Assembly (NCBI GenBank): GCA_036362985.1
Contig: JAYGXS010000001.1
Coordinates: 71,189,545-71,253,544, forward strand
Direction: 5' to 3'
Length of the DNA stretch: 64,000 bases
Source: Ligula intestinalis
Lineage: Eukaryota; Platyhelminthes; Cestoda; Diphyllobothriidea; Diphyllobothriidae
The notes below the pieces were generated by a model, which worked only from the letters and a program-made list of their open reading frames with translations, was not told the DNA's origin and did no database searches. The position numbers and the translations under genes are program-made. This document shows, one piece after another, positions 12,287 to 21,699 of the stretch (positions within the stretch are counted from its first letter, which is position 1; every line of letters begins with the position of its first letter).

Positions 12287-12709
12287 AGAGAATTTCGTTC
12301 AATGTGGACTATTTCTCTTCCTCTTATTTGTAGGCCGGTTTCGCCTTTGTTCTTTCGGTCGTATAGATCGTTTTTCAAAAGTCGCATTTTCCTGCGTTCC
12401 TTTGCTTCATAATCTGGCTGACAGAAAACTCCAGCATGCATGGTCCGCAGAGACGACTTTCTTTCCAGCATAAGCTGTGCCTGCGCTTCGGTGTCCCAAA
12501 TGACCTTTAATGGTCGTGGCCGAGAGCTTGAACCATTCGGCGGCTGATCCTTGCCTATTCTAAGTGCCTATTCAGTGCCCCTTAGCAGTGATTTAGAGTA
12601 CTGCCGAACGAGACCTCGATCGTGCTCTACCTTATCCCCAGCAACTGTAGCCGTTGATTCTGGTGCACCCTGTATCACTATATGTTGCTTACGGTTGGCT
12701 CAAGCTTGG
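12287..12709 (-). other. LINE segment between ORF1 and ORF2
   Basis: This stretch joins the ORF1-like and ORF2 regions of the same LINE. A 71-codon basic frame (12256-12471) overlaps the start of ORF2 in another frame and ends just inside it. It could be the distal end of ORF1 shifted out of frame, or linker. Nothing here belongs to a cellular gene. Confidence 0.5.
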
Positions 12710-13755
12710 GCCGTGATCAAATCGCACTGAAGCAGAGTAGCAGCAGGGGTGTGAAAGATTCTATGGACATTTTTCTGGTAGCATCTTCTTCTAAGTTACC
12801 GTTTGCCCTTTGGTCCAATTCAACGTCCTTTTTCTTCAGCAGCCTCCTCTTGGAGTGGTTGTCTTGCTTTTTGTTAACATGGCGTGCTCCAAGTTCTGTC
12901 TCGTGATAAAACTGAGGGCTTTGGTTGGTCTTTAGCAGGCCATTCTGCATCCGCCTTCTGCTGGCGTATGCACCTGCGTTTGGCCATGCTGGACTTGTGG
13001 TTTCTAGGTTTATCAACCACTGACCTGTCCTCTGCATGCGCCGCATCCTCTTGGAGTGGCTGCCTTGCTTTTTGTTCACATGGCGTGCTCCAGGTGCTGT
13101 CTTGCGATAAAACTGAGGGCTTTGTTTGATCTTTCGCAGGTTGCTCTTCAGCCGCCTTCTGCTGGCGTATGCGTCTGCGTTTGGCCCTGCTGGAATCGTG
13201 GTTTCCTGGTTTATCAACCACTGACCTGTCCTCTGCATGCGCCGCATCCGGTGGTGTTATCTAATTGTGCTTGATGAAGACTGCTAGTATCTTCGCGTAA
13301 AATGCAAGGCTTCCCTCTAAACGCATAACGCGCGTGGCTAGGTTAAGACATCCATCGCAATCTGCACGCGCAGGCTTATTTGGCTGGGTTGTGTTCGGTT
13401 CTAAGACGGTTGGTGAAAGAAGATGCGTTTTTGCATAGTGGGTGGTCTGGGATTTCGTACGCGTTATTGAAAGCGCTTCGGCTATTTCTGGGAGTACCTT
13501 GTCAAAGGTTGCAAGAGGCGGCTTACACAAGTTAACCTGACTACACCCGTTAGAGTATATCTTAGCAACTTGGCCGTCAGGGTGAGCTGGTAGTGAAGTC
13601 GGTAGAGCGTCCGACATTATAATATGAGGTCCGGGGTTCAAATCCAACCATCGACGAACATTTTTTTCAGCTAGAAGAGATGGATCGTGCACATTAGCGT
13701 TACCCATGCTATTGGAAACTATACTAGAATGCATTAATTCAAAGTCTGCAATCAA
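12710..13755 (-). pseudogene. LINE ORF1-like basic protein
   Basis: Upstream partner of ORF2 in the same LINE, expected to bind the element RNA. The first 164 codons (13261-13755) contain a CDGCLNLATRVMRLEGSLAF segment that could form a short coiled coil and carries a Cys pair. After one in-frame stop near 13261, the same frame continues into a very basic tandem repeat (KRRRIRQQKAAEEQPAKDQ), two copies of 67 residues. The second repeat ends at an in-frame stop near 12874. Because the DNA repeat is a multiple of three, a second frame is also open across it, and I cannot prove which is used. No zinc knuckle or classical RRM was identified. Confidence 0.6.
12846..13247 (-). repeat. 201-bp tandem duplication in LINE ORF1
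   Basis: Two head-to-tail copies of a 201-bp unit (67 codons). Both encode DAAHAEDRSVVDKP, KRR(R/C)IRQQKA and LS(Q/R)D(S/R)TWSTPC in the ORF1 frame. Copies differ by scattered substitutions, so the duplication predates the last mutations. The length is a multiple of three, so the reading frame is kept and a basic RNA-binding-like tract is doubled. Confidence 0.85.
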
Positions 13756-13969
13756 CCGTCCTAGCTAATATAGATAGCGAAAAGATTTGCTTGTGCAATT
13801 AATTTCAGCAGTCAAAATTTGTTATGTGAACGACTCAGCCTTTGTTGTAAGGAGTTCTTTGCACTGTAACAATCAGCTTCAGAAGCAGTGATGTTGTTCT
13901 TAGGAGCGAGTGAACTTCCAGACTTGTGCTGATCGTAGGGATAACTTCCAGAGTGTGTTATAATCCGCG

Positions 13970-14120
13970 GTCCAGTTAGATTGTTCAAGCGAAGGATTCG
14001 TCCCACTCAGAAAGGATATTTCCAAAGGGCAGATAATGCGCAGTCCAGTTAAATTGTGAAAGCGTAGTATTCGTGTAACTCAGAAAGGATATTACCAAAG
14101 GGCAGATACTACGCAGTTCC
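13970..14120 (-). repeat. 73-bp tandem repeat at LINE 5' end
   Basis: About two copies of a 73-bp monomer. ACTCAGAAAGGATATT, then CCAAAGGGCAGATA, occurs at about 14005 and again at about 14078. The block lies just upstream of LINE ORF1 in the direction of transcription. In some LINEs, 5' UTR monomers carry the promoter; that role is inferred from position only. Confidence 0.65.
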
Positions 14121-14238
14121 TTTGTCAGTTTTTATAGCAAGATGTGTCTTCTACACTAATGTAGAGACTAAAAACCTCGTGAGCGCAAAGAGCTTAAATT
14201 CGAAACCAATTTCAAAGCGATCACTGGAACAAGAGCTT

Positions 14239-14289
14239 TTTTGTGCTGACGTTTCGGCTTTCCTCTGGAATCCTTAATCATAAGTAATG
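14239..14289 (-). ncRNA. Decayed hammerhead-like motif, PLE-associated
   Basis: Second member of the PLE-associated motif series. On the - strand: ATTACTTATGATTA, an imperfect hairpin (GGATTCC with GAAAGCC), an intact GAAA, palindromic ACGT and AGCACAAAA. The core is ATGATTA, not CTGATGA, so catalysis is not expected. The flank CACTGGAACAAGAGCTTTT is shared with copies at 8959, 49579 and 63939. Nothing recognisable as PLE protein adjoins it. Confidence 0.45.
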
Positions 14290-14414
14290 GTAGTACAGTC
14301 TGAGGCATGCTTTCATTTCCCCGGCAAATGTTTGGCCTGATGACGAGTTGCTGAAAATATGTGTTCGCCATAAACTGACTTTTAAACTAAACCATAGGAA
14401 TATTTACGGAACAC

Positions 14415-14530
14415 TCTAACTCTTGAGCCTCAGGAGTTGCGACACCCGTACTTGGGTATAGCTGGCTGATACCGGCCATTAAGCCAGAAATGGCCACTTC
14501 AGTCTCTCTTGCCTTTATCAGTTATGTCAT
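14415..14530 (+). repeat. Hammerhead-SINE copy, head truncated
   Basis: Partial retrozyme-like copy. Visible: GTATAGCTGG, core CTGATAC (one change from CTGATGA), stem II GGCCATTAAGCC, GAAA at 14487-14490, palindromic TGGCCA and TTCAGTCTCTCTTGCC. The tRNA-like head is missing or unrecognisable. The GA-to-AC change in the core should abolish cleavage. A 120-codon frame on the - strand runs through it and is incidental. Confidence 0.65.
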
Positions 14531-14539
14531 TTGGCTTTG

Positions 14540-15735
14540 CTAAGTGGCTATTGGTTAGGCTCGAGATTGAGCTCCCAGACACAACGGGAGGAGTATCTTC
14601 CTTAACGCGATCATTGAGTGCCTCGCCTACCACTATTTGTAGATGATTCACAAGGGAGACTCTCTGCATGTTTTGCAAAATCGAGGGCAAATAAGTCTTC
14701 CTCGAATTCCTTGCGTAGAAAAGGTCCAGTTTACCTTTCAAATAGTGTTTGAGGAGGAATTTCAAAATTTCACCTAATTTTTCAAAAGGGAAGGAAATTG
14801 AACTGCGGAACTTATTATTAAGGCGACCTAACGAACAGCCTAACAGGCAGATAGTATGCAAGCGTTAGGCACGCTCACGGCAGGCTATCGATCAGTCTAC
14901 GGGCGGCGAAGCATACTGACGGGCAATAAATCAATCAATAACTTGAAATTCAAACTACAGTCAGCCTTTGAGTAACCAGCCAATCCTACCAGCGAATATT
15001 TTGGAAGAGGAACTGATTGGCTCAATGGACATCATGTTACATGGTTTTTTGTCTTAAATACGTTGTACCTATTACACTTAAAGACTTCTGCTTTTGCGCA
15101 CTTCTTTTCGTGTTCTTCCTTTGGGGGCTCCCACAAGGCGTTATTGGCTGTGATACCTCGGCCTGAGCTTCCATTACAACAGTTATAGTAGCAGGTTTCG
15201 GTTAATTGTTAAATAGACAAACTTAAATATTCCGTGGCTGAGGTGACCTTTTGTAATATACCGGAGACCTTACGGGAAAAGCTACTGATCATAGCTATCC
15301 ATTCTACGGTATTTTCACGCAGCAATACCCTTAAGGTGTGTTTAAGCCATTGCGCATTACCGTATTTGACCTTTTAGTGGGGCTGACGACTTTTTGTCGC
15401 AACTACACCGTTCGAAAATTCTAATGTTTGTTAGAAGTTCTTTACTCACATTAACCGACGCACAGAACATGTGCTGGTTCACGATTTTATGGTAGAATTT
15501 TGAATCCATGATCCGAACGCTTGAGTCCTCATGATCGGATTTACCAGCGCGTAATTTCCCCTGTGTCGGACCTAGTTATCTGTGAAGGCTGCTGACCGGT
15601 GCCTTGTCATCCTGCGTTAGCTTGGTAGGGAAGAGGCTAATTTTTTTTACCATAACACAGACGAGCATGACTTCGAATATATCAAAATATTCCAGATACC
15701 TATCATATAACCTAGTTTAGAACGATGTTCTCTAC
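14540..15735. other. Non-coding; one LTR-like terminus
   Basis: No gene recognised. The stretch 15095-15136 matches 29173-29212: CACTTCTT-TCGTGTTCTT-CTTTGGGGGCTC-CACA. Read on the - strand, both begin TGTGNGAGCCCCCAAAG, which looks like the 5' terminus of an LTR. Here the similarity stops within about 50 bp, so this is at best an LTR stub. Confidence 0.45.
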
Positions 15736-15741
15736 TACTCA

Positions 15742-15785
15742 TGTCTCTGATGACGAATCCGCGACGGATATCGAAACGTCAGGCG
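15742..15785 (+). ncRNA. Hammerhead-like ribozyme, PLE-associated
   Basis: Type I hammerhead layout: stem I strand TGTCT, intact core CTGATGA (15747-15753), one extra C, stem II (ATCCG-CGA-CGGAT plus two outer pairs around a bulged A), intact GAAA (15773-15776), palindromic ACGT as stem III, C as cleavage base (15780) and stem I return AGGCG (15781-15785). Stem III has no loop, so it would need to work as a dimer. The downstream flank (CATATTGTCCCAGCGATCGA and CAATTGCTTTCTGGGACACG) aligns with the flanks of the four - strand motifs, placing it in the same PLE-linked family. The extra base before stem II is non-canonical. Confidence 0.6.
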
Positions 15786-16189
15786 AATAAACATATTGTC
15801 CCAGCGATCGAGTCTTCTTCTCAATTGCTTTCTGGGACACGGATGTTCGCTTGTATTGGCAAATTATTTGGGCGCGATGCGCTTAAATCGGCCCGACGAT
15901 TGGAAACATTTACCCTTAGTGAGGCCTCAACCTATTAACATATGTTTCTTTAATTCAATATGTTTGATCATTGCCAACATAAATAACTATTCATTTACAT
16001 TCGCTTACCAAGAATTAAATGTTTGATCACAAATTACATAAGACAGTTGGGCGGGGGGAATAGATATCTAGGTGGCTCTACAAAACAGTTTTGCCAGGTT
16101 TAGTTTCCAGGAGCAACTCCAAAGAGTTTGTGAGATGAAGCATACGTACTGCTCTCGCGTTCCTAGCTTCGATCACTGATGATGACTGC

Positions 16190-16420
16190 CTCTCATACGC
16201 TGGCGATAATCCAGTCCACCGGCTTCACGGTGATCTTCCGAGGGTAAGATAATATAAACAGTGACCAGACAGACGCCTCTAGTACCGGGAGATGCATTAC
16301 TGAGGCATGCATGCTGGCCTGGCGTTCATAGCAGCTTGATCTCTCCCTTTCGAAGCCGAAAGTGCAGCCAAAACCTATTTAACTTTATTAGGCAACCGAT
16401 ATGACCTATTGTATGTGTCA
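16190..16420 (+). repeat. Dispersed repeat C, copy 2
   Basis: Close relative of 9021-9235 in the same orientation, sharing AAACAGTGACCAGACAGACG and CCCTTTCGAAGCCGAAAGTG blocks with few differences and almost no indels. Similarity ends just after GACCTATTGT. No coding frame. The family is unidentified; the sharp boundaries suggest a mobile or PLE-derived unit. Confidence 0.75.
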
Positions 16421-16429
16421 ACGGGAACT

Positions 16430-18060
16430 GTTGCAAGAGGTTATCTGGGTACTTTGCCAGAGCAGACTCTCATTCAATTTGCAACGGCTCTTCTGTGGGC
16501 AGCTGCTCGAGTATTTTAACGAAGTTCACCTGCCCATTAAGGGGTCCTAGTCCGCATACATCCGATTCGGGAAGTTAACATTTGATTAATTTTGACTCTG
16601 ATGAATTAGCTTGTAACCACTTGCACATTTATCGGGCAGGGCCTAGGGCGTTCTTGGGGATGGTCTCATTTTCTAGGCTGATACATTCCTAGTTCCCTCA
16701 TTATTAGAGAAATGCAAACGCTATTAGCATAAGTTTCTTTATATAGTATTTGGTTAATGCTTTTTTAACGTGAGCCTCTTTTCTCCTTTTCTCCAATAAA
16801 CAAGGCGTGATCGTGACTTTCTGCATATGAAGATTTCTTACGATCCCAAGTCGGAATCCTTCATACTGGGTGAATACAGTCAGCCGTATCCCAGCGTGCC
16901 AGTCATGGTCTATCACTATACTCGAAACCTGCTTCCTGTTCGCGGGACCAAACCCATCCTTCTGCGGTTTCCCCTCTGCCGCTCGACTGAACAGTCTGCT
17001 CTGCAGACACCCTGAGAACTAATCTGCCTCTTATGTCTACCTCCGAGTTCATCCCGACCCTCCCCCGCTCTCCACCTCCCTAACTTCATGTGACGGCCTC
17101 CTGTGCATTATCTCATCTTCAGATACTCCTTCAGAGTCTCTTACATCGGCGCCCTACTGACAGAGGAAAATCCTCGAGTTTTATATGCGCCCAGGCTTTG
17201 TGTTTTCGGTGTATTTCGCCATTAAATTCACCCACGCACACTGACGTACGAAGACTCCATCAGACATGCCTGAGAGCAGCCTTCCCCCCCCCTCCGCTCC
17301 CCCTTTATTTTCCGCCACAAATTGCAAACTTGCAAGTTATCAAGAAAATTCTGTTCAGCAACAACTACTACCCAGCGGTTTCACAGTGAGCCGGACGAGG
17401 AATGGCGTTACCCGCCCCATTGGCTTCTATTAACTCCGCTTCCACCTGTGCCCACAGTCTAAACCACTGCGCTTACCTCAGCTGTAGAACGCGCTTCGCC
17501 AGACTGACCGGTTTTCCCACAGCAATCGCATCGGGATTTTATTTTAGTCTGCCTTCGCCACCCCCTCCCCTTCTGTCCTAGTGCCGCCATAAGCGTACGC
17601 TGCATCGCGCCAGTGGAGTAACTTGGCAGCTGACTGGTTATACTGTAGTCACTTTTTGAAAACTCATTTTCTTACCACTGTCGCCGCCCCCTGCCAAGAC
17701 ATCCTCCTTGGCACTACGCACATCCTTTCGTCCCCTCGCTATTGGTCAACACTCGAGTTTCATGCCAAACTTGAACCCATCCATTGGTCCCTCAACCCCC
17801 GCCCCCGCACCCCCTACCAGTGAGAATTTACTTCGCATCTTCCTACTGCTGGTACTGTATTTGCACTTGTCTGCTGCGAGTCCATGACTGGCACAGAGAC
17901 CTTATTTCTTTCCCTTAGAGTCCGCATTTGGCTACGGCCGGCGCAAAAGTGCGTTTATCACGTCTACTTTTGTACTAAATGGCGACTTACAATCTTTTAG
18001 CAGTGTGTTCATACTTCATGCTAGCAGACGCTAAGGAGGCCTGTGATCGTTAGTAGGGCA
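16430..18060. other. Non-coding, pyrimidine-rich stretch
   Basis: No gene recognised. From about 16950 to 17830 the + strand is strongly C/T-rich, with CCCCCCCCTCC near 17285 and CACCCCCTCCCC near 17560. This keeps short proline-rich frames open without suggesting a protein. Function unknown. Confidence 0.45.
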
Positions 18061-18074
18061 CTGAGTCTAGAATG

Positions 18075-18340
18075 GAGTGGATCCGACAAAGCAAAAGGAG
18101 ACCGGAATGCCCATTTCTGGCATGTTAACCGTCATCAGCCAGTCATACCCCGAGATTCGAACTAGGGACCTTTGGTCCTTGAGTTTACCACTCTACCATT
18201 GCACCACGGGCCCGTTAATTTGTCGGTTGGGATTGGGAATATGACGAATATGTGGGCGTCGCCGATCTGGTAAATGTCTGTTTTCGTCCGCGCAAGCAGT
18301 CACACAGCGACTATAAGGATAGGATGGAATGGATCCGACA
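18075..18340 (-). mobile_element. Retrozyme/SmAlpha-like SINE with 11-bp TSD
   Basis: A 266-bp element bounded by direct repeats AGTCTAGAATG (18064-18074 and 18341-18351), a clear target-site duplication. In its own direction it has a leader, AGATCGGCGACG-type sequence, and a tRNA-like head (A box GTGCAATGGTAGAG, B box AGTTCGAATCTC, suggesting pol III transcription). It then has a hammerhead ribozyme (18100-18144). TGTCGGATCCA(T/C)TC occurs at both ends, 252 bp apart, so the insert is slightly more than one monomer and looks copied from a circular or tandem RNA. There is no ORF, so it must borrow a reverse transcriptase. Confidence 0.85.
18100..18144 (-). ncRNA. Type I hammerhead ribozyme in SINE
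   Basis: On the - strand: GACTGG, core CTGATGA, stem II region CGGTTAACATGCCA, GAAA, near-palindromic TGGGCA, TT, CCGGTC. GACUGG and CCGGUC form six consecutive stem I pairs (one G-U). Core and GAAA are intact and the cleavage triplet is AUU. Stem III is loopless, so activity probably needs two molecules. The C/A closing position of stem II is unusual, and only a short GG/CC stem remains. The fold is seen in the sequence; catalysis is inferred from family rules. Confidence 0.75.
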
Positions 18341-18359
18341 AGTCTAGAATGTTATACGT

Positions 18360-18980
18360 TAACCAGTTACATCGTGACGCGTCGGGTGCCTGGTTAGTTA
18401 ACATCAGTTTGCATGGCAGATTCAACGGAAGCAGAGGTTTTGCTTAAACAACCCTCTGGCTACGTAAGTAGGCAACATCGGTGTTTCACTTGAGGTAATG
18501 TAGCTCTTAACGAGGTTTCATCCTAGAAGACCATGGACAGTGGCAATGCCTCCATTGGCTTCCTTCTTGGTGTTTTATTAATTTATGCCAGTTCTGTAGG
18601 ATCGGACATCCAGGTCCGATTATCGTTCCTGATTGCTTTTCACCTTGCTCATCAACGCTGGCTTTGACGAGCTGAGGCGCGTGTTTTGTCTGCCTCCGCC
18701 TAACGGAGTAGTGCCTCGTAGGCTTTGCCCCGCGTTCTTTAACTACGAAAGGTGTAACCGGTCAGCTAAGGACTTACTGAGCATACGCCTTACTTGGCAG
18801 CCGCCTCGCATGTGTGTTTATATTCGCTGAGCCTACAGAGATATTTGCAGCTAGGCCTCCCGACTCTAAAGTAATGCGGCTATTTCCGGGCCGTAGTGGG
18901 ATGTTTTGGGATTAATAAGAAGATATAAGTTGACTTAATGCTGTATACAGAAGCGTTGAATTCTTCCTAGCCGCTTTATA
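18360..18980. other. Non-coding, nothing recognised
   Basis: Only short frames without family resemblance and no repeat shared elsewhere in the window. Confidence 0.4.
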
Positions 18981-18984
18981 AGGG

Positions 18985-19385
18985 GATTAATCGCAGGGGA
19001 TTAAGTAAGTTAAACCCAGGCAACTGCGATCCCCAGACCACGGCTACTTACTGGAGAAGAAGTCAGTGGGGGCCAGAGTAGGTAGGAATAGTTTATTCTG
19101 CACAGAGACAATGGAGAGTAGTAAGGATGGATTTGAGTATCAGACAAGCGCCATACGCAGGCCAGTTGCCGCATCTAAAGTGAGGTTAACGCAGGAATCG
19201 CCACAGTGTCTGGAGCGATCTTTGTGTGAGTTAGCCTTGACAGGTGATTGGTCAGACTGATTGGCTGGACGGACGGGCGTAGGCAGGTGGTGCATGTGCA
19301 CTCGTTGGCGGTGGCGAGTTTAAGTATGCTTGTGTGCGAGGAGTGAGTCATTACGGATAATTCCTTCTCAGGACGCATGTTGGTA
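18985..19385 (+). repeat. Dispersed repeat B, copy 1
   Basis: Begins ATCGCAGGGGATTAAGTAAG, then GTTAAACC, CAACTGCGATC, CAGACCACGGCTACTTA and GGCCAGAGTAGG-AGGAA. The same series starts the copy at 56066-56500 and appears inverted at 20290-20545 and 61270-61645. Inner parts diverge more, but TGATTGGC and GAGTGAGTCA-type anchors recur. No ORF and no terminal inverted repeats were seen. Element class unknown; the GC-rich body could be an LTR or SINE. Confidence 0.65.
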
Positions 19386-19439
19386 GAATTAACTAACTTC
19401 TGAAAAGATTAAATAAACAGCCATCTCAAGACTGACGTA

Positions 19440-19540
19440 TCTACCATTTATGCCACCTGGTTATGGCTGGCTGATGAAGGCTAATTAGTCAGAAATAACC
19501 ATTCCAGTCTCTCTGATGTTCCACCGTTATGTTCTTCCGC
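19440..19540 (+). repeat. Hammerhead-SINE copy with intact core
   Basis: Ribozyme part of a retrozyme-like copy; the tRNA-like head is not recognisable. It shares GGTTATGGCTGGCTGATGAA, GTCAGAAATAACCATTCC and AGTCTCTCTG with the family. It lies 55 bp past repeat B copy 1. The hammerhead itself is listed separately. Confidence 0.7.
19465..19509 (+). ncRNA. Type I hammerhead ribozyme copy
   Basis: GGCTGG (stem I), core CTGATGA (19471-19477), A, stem II GGCTAATTAGTC (four pairs, AATT loop), A, GAAA (19492-19495), TAACCATT, and CCAGTC (19504-19509). Stem I here is GGCUGG/CCAGUC, against GACUGG/CCGGUC in the copies at 18100 and 48908, so pairing is kept although bases differ on both strands. Stem III is less palindromic than in the other copies. 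It is the best preserved isolated copy. Confidence 0.65.
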
Positions 19541-19544
19541 TTAG

Positions 19545-20285
19545 ATTTAAGTGTACTAGATTTATTTTACCGATAAATGCGCTGATTTTCCATGAAAATG
19601 GGGTGCTCATTGTGCGCCATACCTTATTCGACCGTCCAGATCGGTCAGTTAGTTGGTAATTGAATTGCACACAGGGGCTTACGAAACTAAACAGTTTCCG
19701 ATAGCCCCACAGCTGGCTTGATCCCACATCCTGTTTCAGTTTGCACCAAATGACGTGCATGAGATGTGCATGTAGTAACATGCAGCATTTTGTCCACCAT
19801 CTCGACGCTGGAAAAGTAGATCGCACGCTTGATGCAGTGGATAGGCACAAGGCTACAATAGGGGACTTATATGTGGCCTTAAATGTGTATTTGCAGATAG
19901 AAAAAGGCATGGTGATGGGCTCTGAGTAATTTTAATTTCGTAAATATTTTCGTGGATGGGTCAGTTGTCCACTGAATCCATACGATGTCCGTATATCCTG
20001 GACCGGAAAACGTGGGAAACAGGTGTGACTTGAACCTCCTACACTGATTCTTCTGTCACAGAACTATATATTCGCAAATGACTGATCCCGCCGGCGTGTT
20101 GTGTGATGATGCGGCCTTGTAACGTCTTCCAACTCCGGCGCAGAAACCACGCATGAGGTCACGTGATTGCAGGTGTCGGCTCGACTCTGTGACAGATGAT
20201 CACAAGTGCTGCAAACTGCACCTCTGCAGTTCTGAACCTGCTGCGGCTGCAAGCAAGTGCGCATATACTAGCTTGCCTACCCCAA
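19545..20285. other. Non-coding, nothing recognised
   Basis: A 127-codon frame on the - strand (19527-19910) has no domain and overlaps the SINE-like copy. Other frames are short. No gene is supported. Confidence 0.4.
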
Positions 20286-20289
20286 TCTG

Positions 20290-20545
20290 GTCTGGTCTTT
20301 GTGTGTGACTCACACAGAACCTTGCTGTGACGACTGCCACCCTCACACATTTCGAGAGCCAACCCTCTCGGAGGCAAACCTACGCTCTTCCGAGACTTAA
20401 CTGCCTCCTAAATATTCTCCCAACCTCCGTACAGGATACACTTTTCCCTCCTCTGACTTCCCACTGCTCTTTCCAGACGGAATCGGGTCTGAAGATCGCA
20501 ATGGCAGGGGTTTTACCTATTAACTTAAACTGCTGTGATAGCCCT
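20290..20545 (-). repeat. Dispersed repeat B, copy 2 (partial)
   Basis: On the - strand it begins with a diverged ATCACAGCAGTTTAAGTTAA and runs through TGCGATCTTCAGACC, the start series of repeat B. The far end is near a GTGTGACTCACACAG string at about 20308 that resembles the GAGTGAGTCA anchor. Shorter and more diverged than copies 1 and 3. Confidence 0.5.
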
Positions 20546-20589
20546 CACCTTGACAGGTTGGGACTAAAATACACACTGCTTTTGGTATT

Positions 20590-21690
20590 GTTCTGACACC
20601 GGACCCCGGTGGCTGCGCCAATCTACTCTAACTATAATCCGGTGCAAGTCACCTTCTCTGCATCATCCTGGTGTGGAGAGCGCAATAAATCTCGTCGAAA
20701 ACGATGGTCGAACTGACATTTCAATGGGTTACGGAGGGGCGGATGAGGGCAGTTGGATTAGGCAACGGTATTTTGTGTAACTCCACCTCGCGACTACTAA
20801 TCGCAGGCTCGTATGAAGTGGGAGTAGTGGTAATAGGACTTTTCAGGAGGGGAAAGATGGTAACCAGCACGAAAATATAGAGAAAATAACAAAGCTAGTT
20901 GCAAATAAGAAGCACAGTGTTTAAGTACGCTATTTGATTTACGAAGCAGTGCACATTACGAAAACCATGCGTCGTTAATAAATATCGCCAAAGGTCTAGC
21001 GATGTGCCAACAATAGTTGGGTGAATACTTTCGAAAAACTGTAACCAATCGACCACGACCATCGAAAACAAATAAAGTAACGAGTTAAGTAAGAAGTAAT
21101 TAAGTAAATATTGATTGCCTGACAGATTAAATTACAAAATTATGGAATATATTAGCAAAGTTTATTGAATTTGAAGAACCAACCCTACGTGGTAATCCTC
21201 GGCAACAGTCATTATTACTACACATAATAAGTCGGACAGTAGCGCGTAGTTCATACCTGACTTGCGAAAATCACAAATCTGTAAATTCCTCCCCGTAGTC
21301 AAGAGGATACTGCTACGGTGTACGACAGCCGACGACCCTCGGAGGACGCATTGGGTGGTTGTGTACCGACAAGACACACTATGACTTAGCTAGGTTTCTT
21401 AAAGACGTAATTAAGACACGTCTACGCGTTTGACGACAGAGACCAAGTTGAGATGCCGTTAACGCTCAAGTGAACAAAAGGGTGCTTTCCGTAACTTCCA
21501 GATAGTAAACAAGACAAGGCATTTTTAAACAACTACAATAGGTAGTTATGCTTATTAAACACAGTAGGGTTACATAACCTCTCCTTACCATATATTGATT
21601 TGCAGGTGCCTGATGGTAATCTCTAGAGTGTGTGACATTAGAGCGTTTTTTTCGTTAATCGCCATCCTGCCGGGCAATCTTCTCCTCCGC
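20590..21690. other. Non-coding, nothing recognised
   Basis: Only short frames. No similarity to other parts of the window was noticed. Confidence 0.4.
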
Positions 21691-21699
21691 CCCCATGTC

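Larger units (their letters stand above)
9380..14120 (-). mobile_element. CR1-like LINE, near full length
   Basis: Non-LTR retrotransposon on the - strand, 5' to 3' from about 14120 to 9380. It has a 5' region with a 73-bp tandem repeat (13970-14120), an ORF1-like basic protein (12710-13755) and ORF2 with APE-type endonuclease and reverse transcriptase (9386-12286). ORF2 is collinear in one frame and carries only point stop mutations, so this is a recently dead copy rather than an ancient fragment. Assignment to the CR1/L2 side rests on the endonuclease-RT order and on the C-terminal tail with the VRPHLEYGIQVW motif. Exact ends and target-site duplications were not found. Confidence 0.85.

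Noticed and set aside
18150..18215. Possible functional tRNA gene (- strand), also 13575-13660, 57085-57150 and 62067-62140
   Set aside because: A and B boxes are present, but acceptor and anticodon arms do not pair, and three of the four sit in SINE-like repeats or LINE coding. They are tRNA-derived sequences, not tRNAs.
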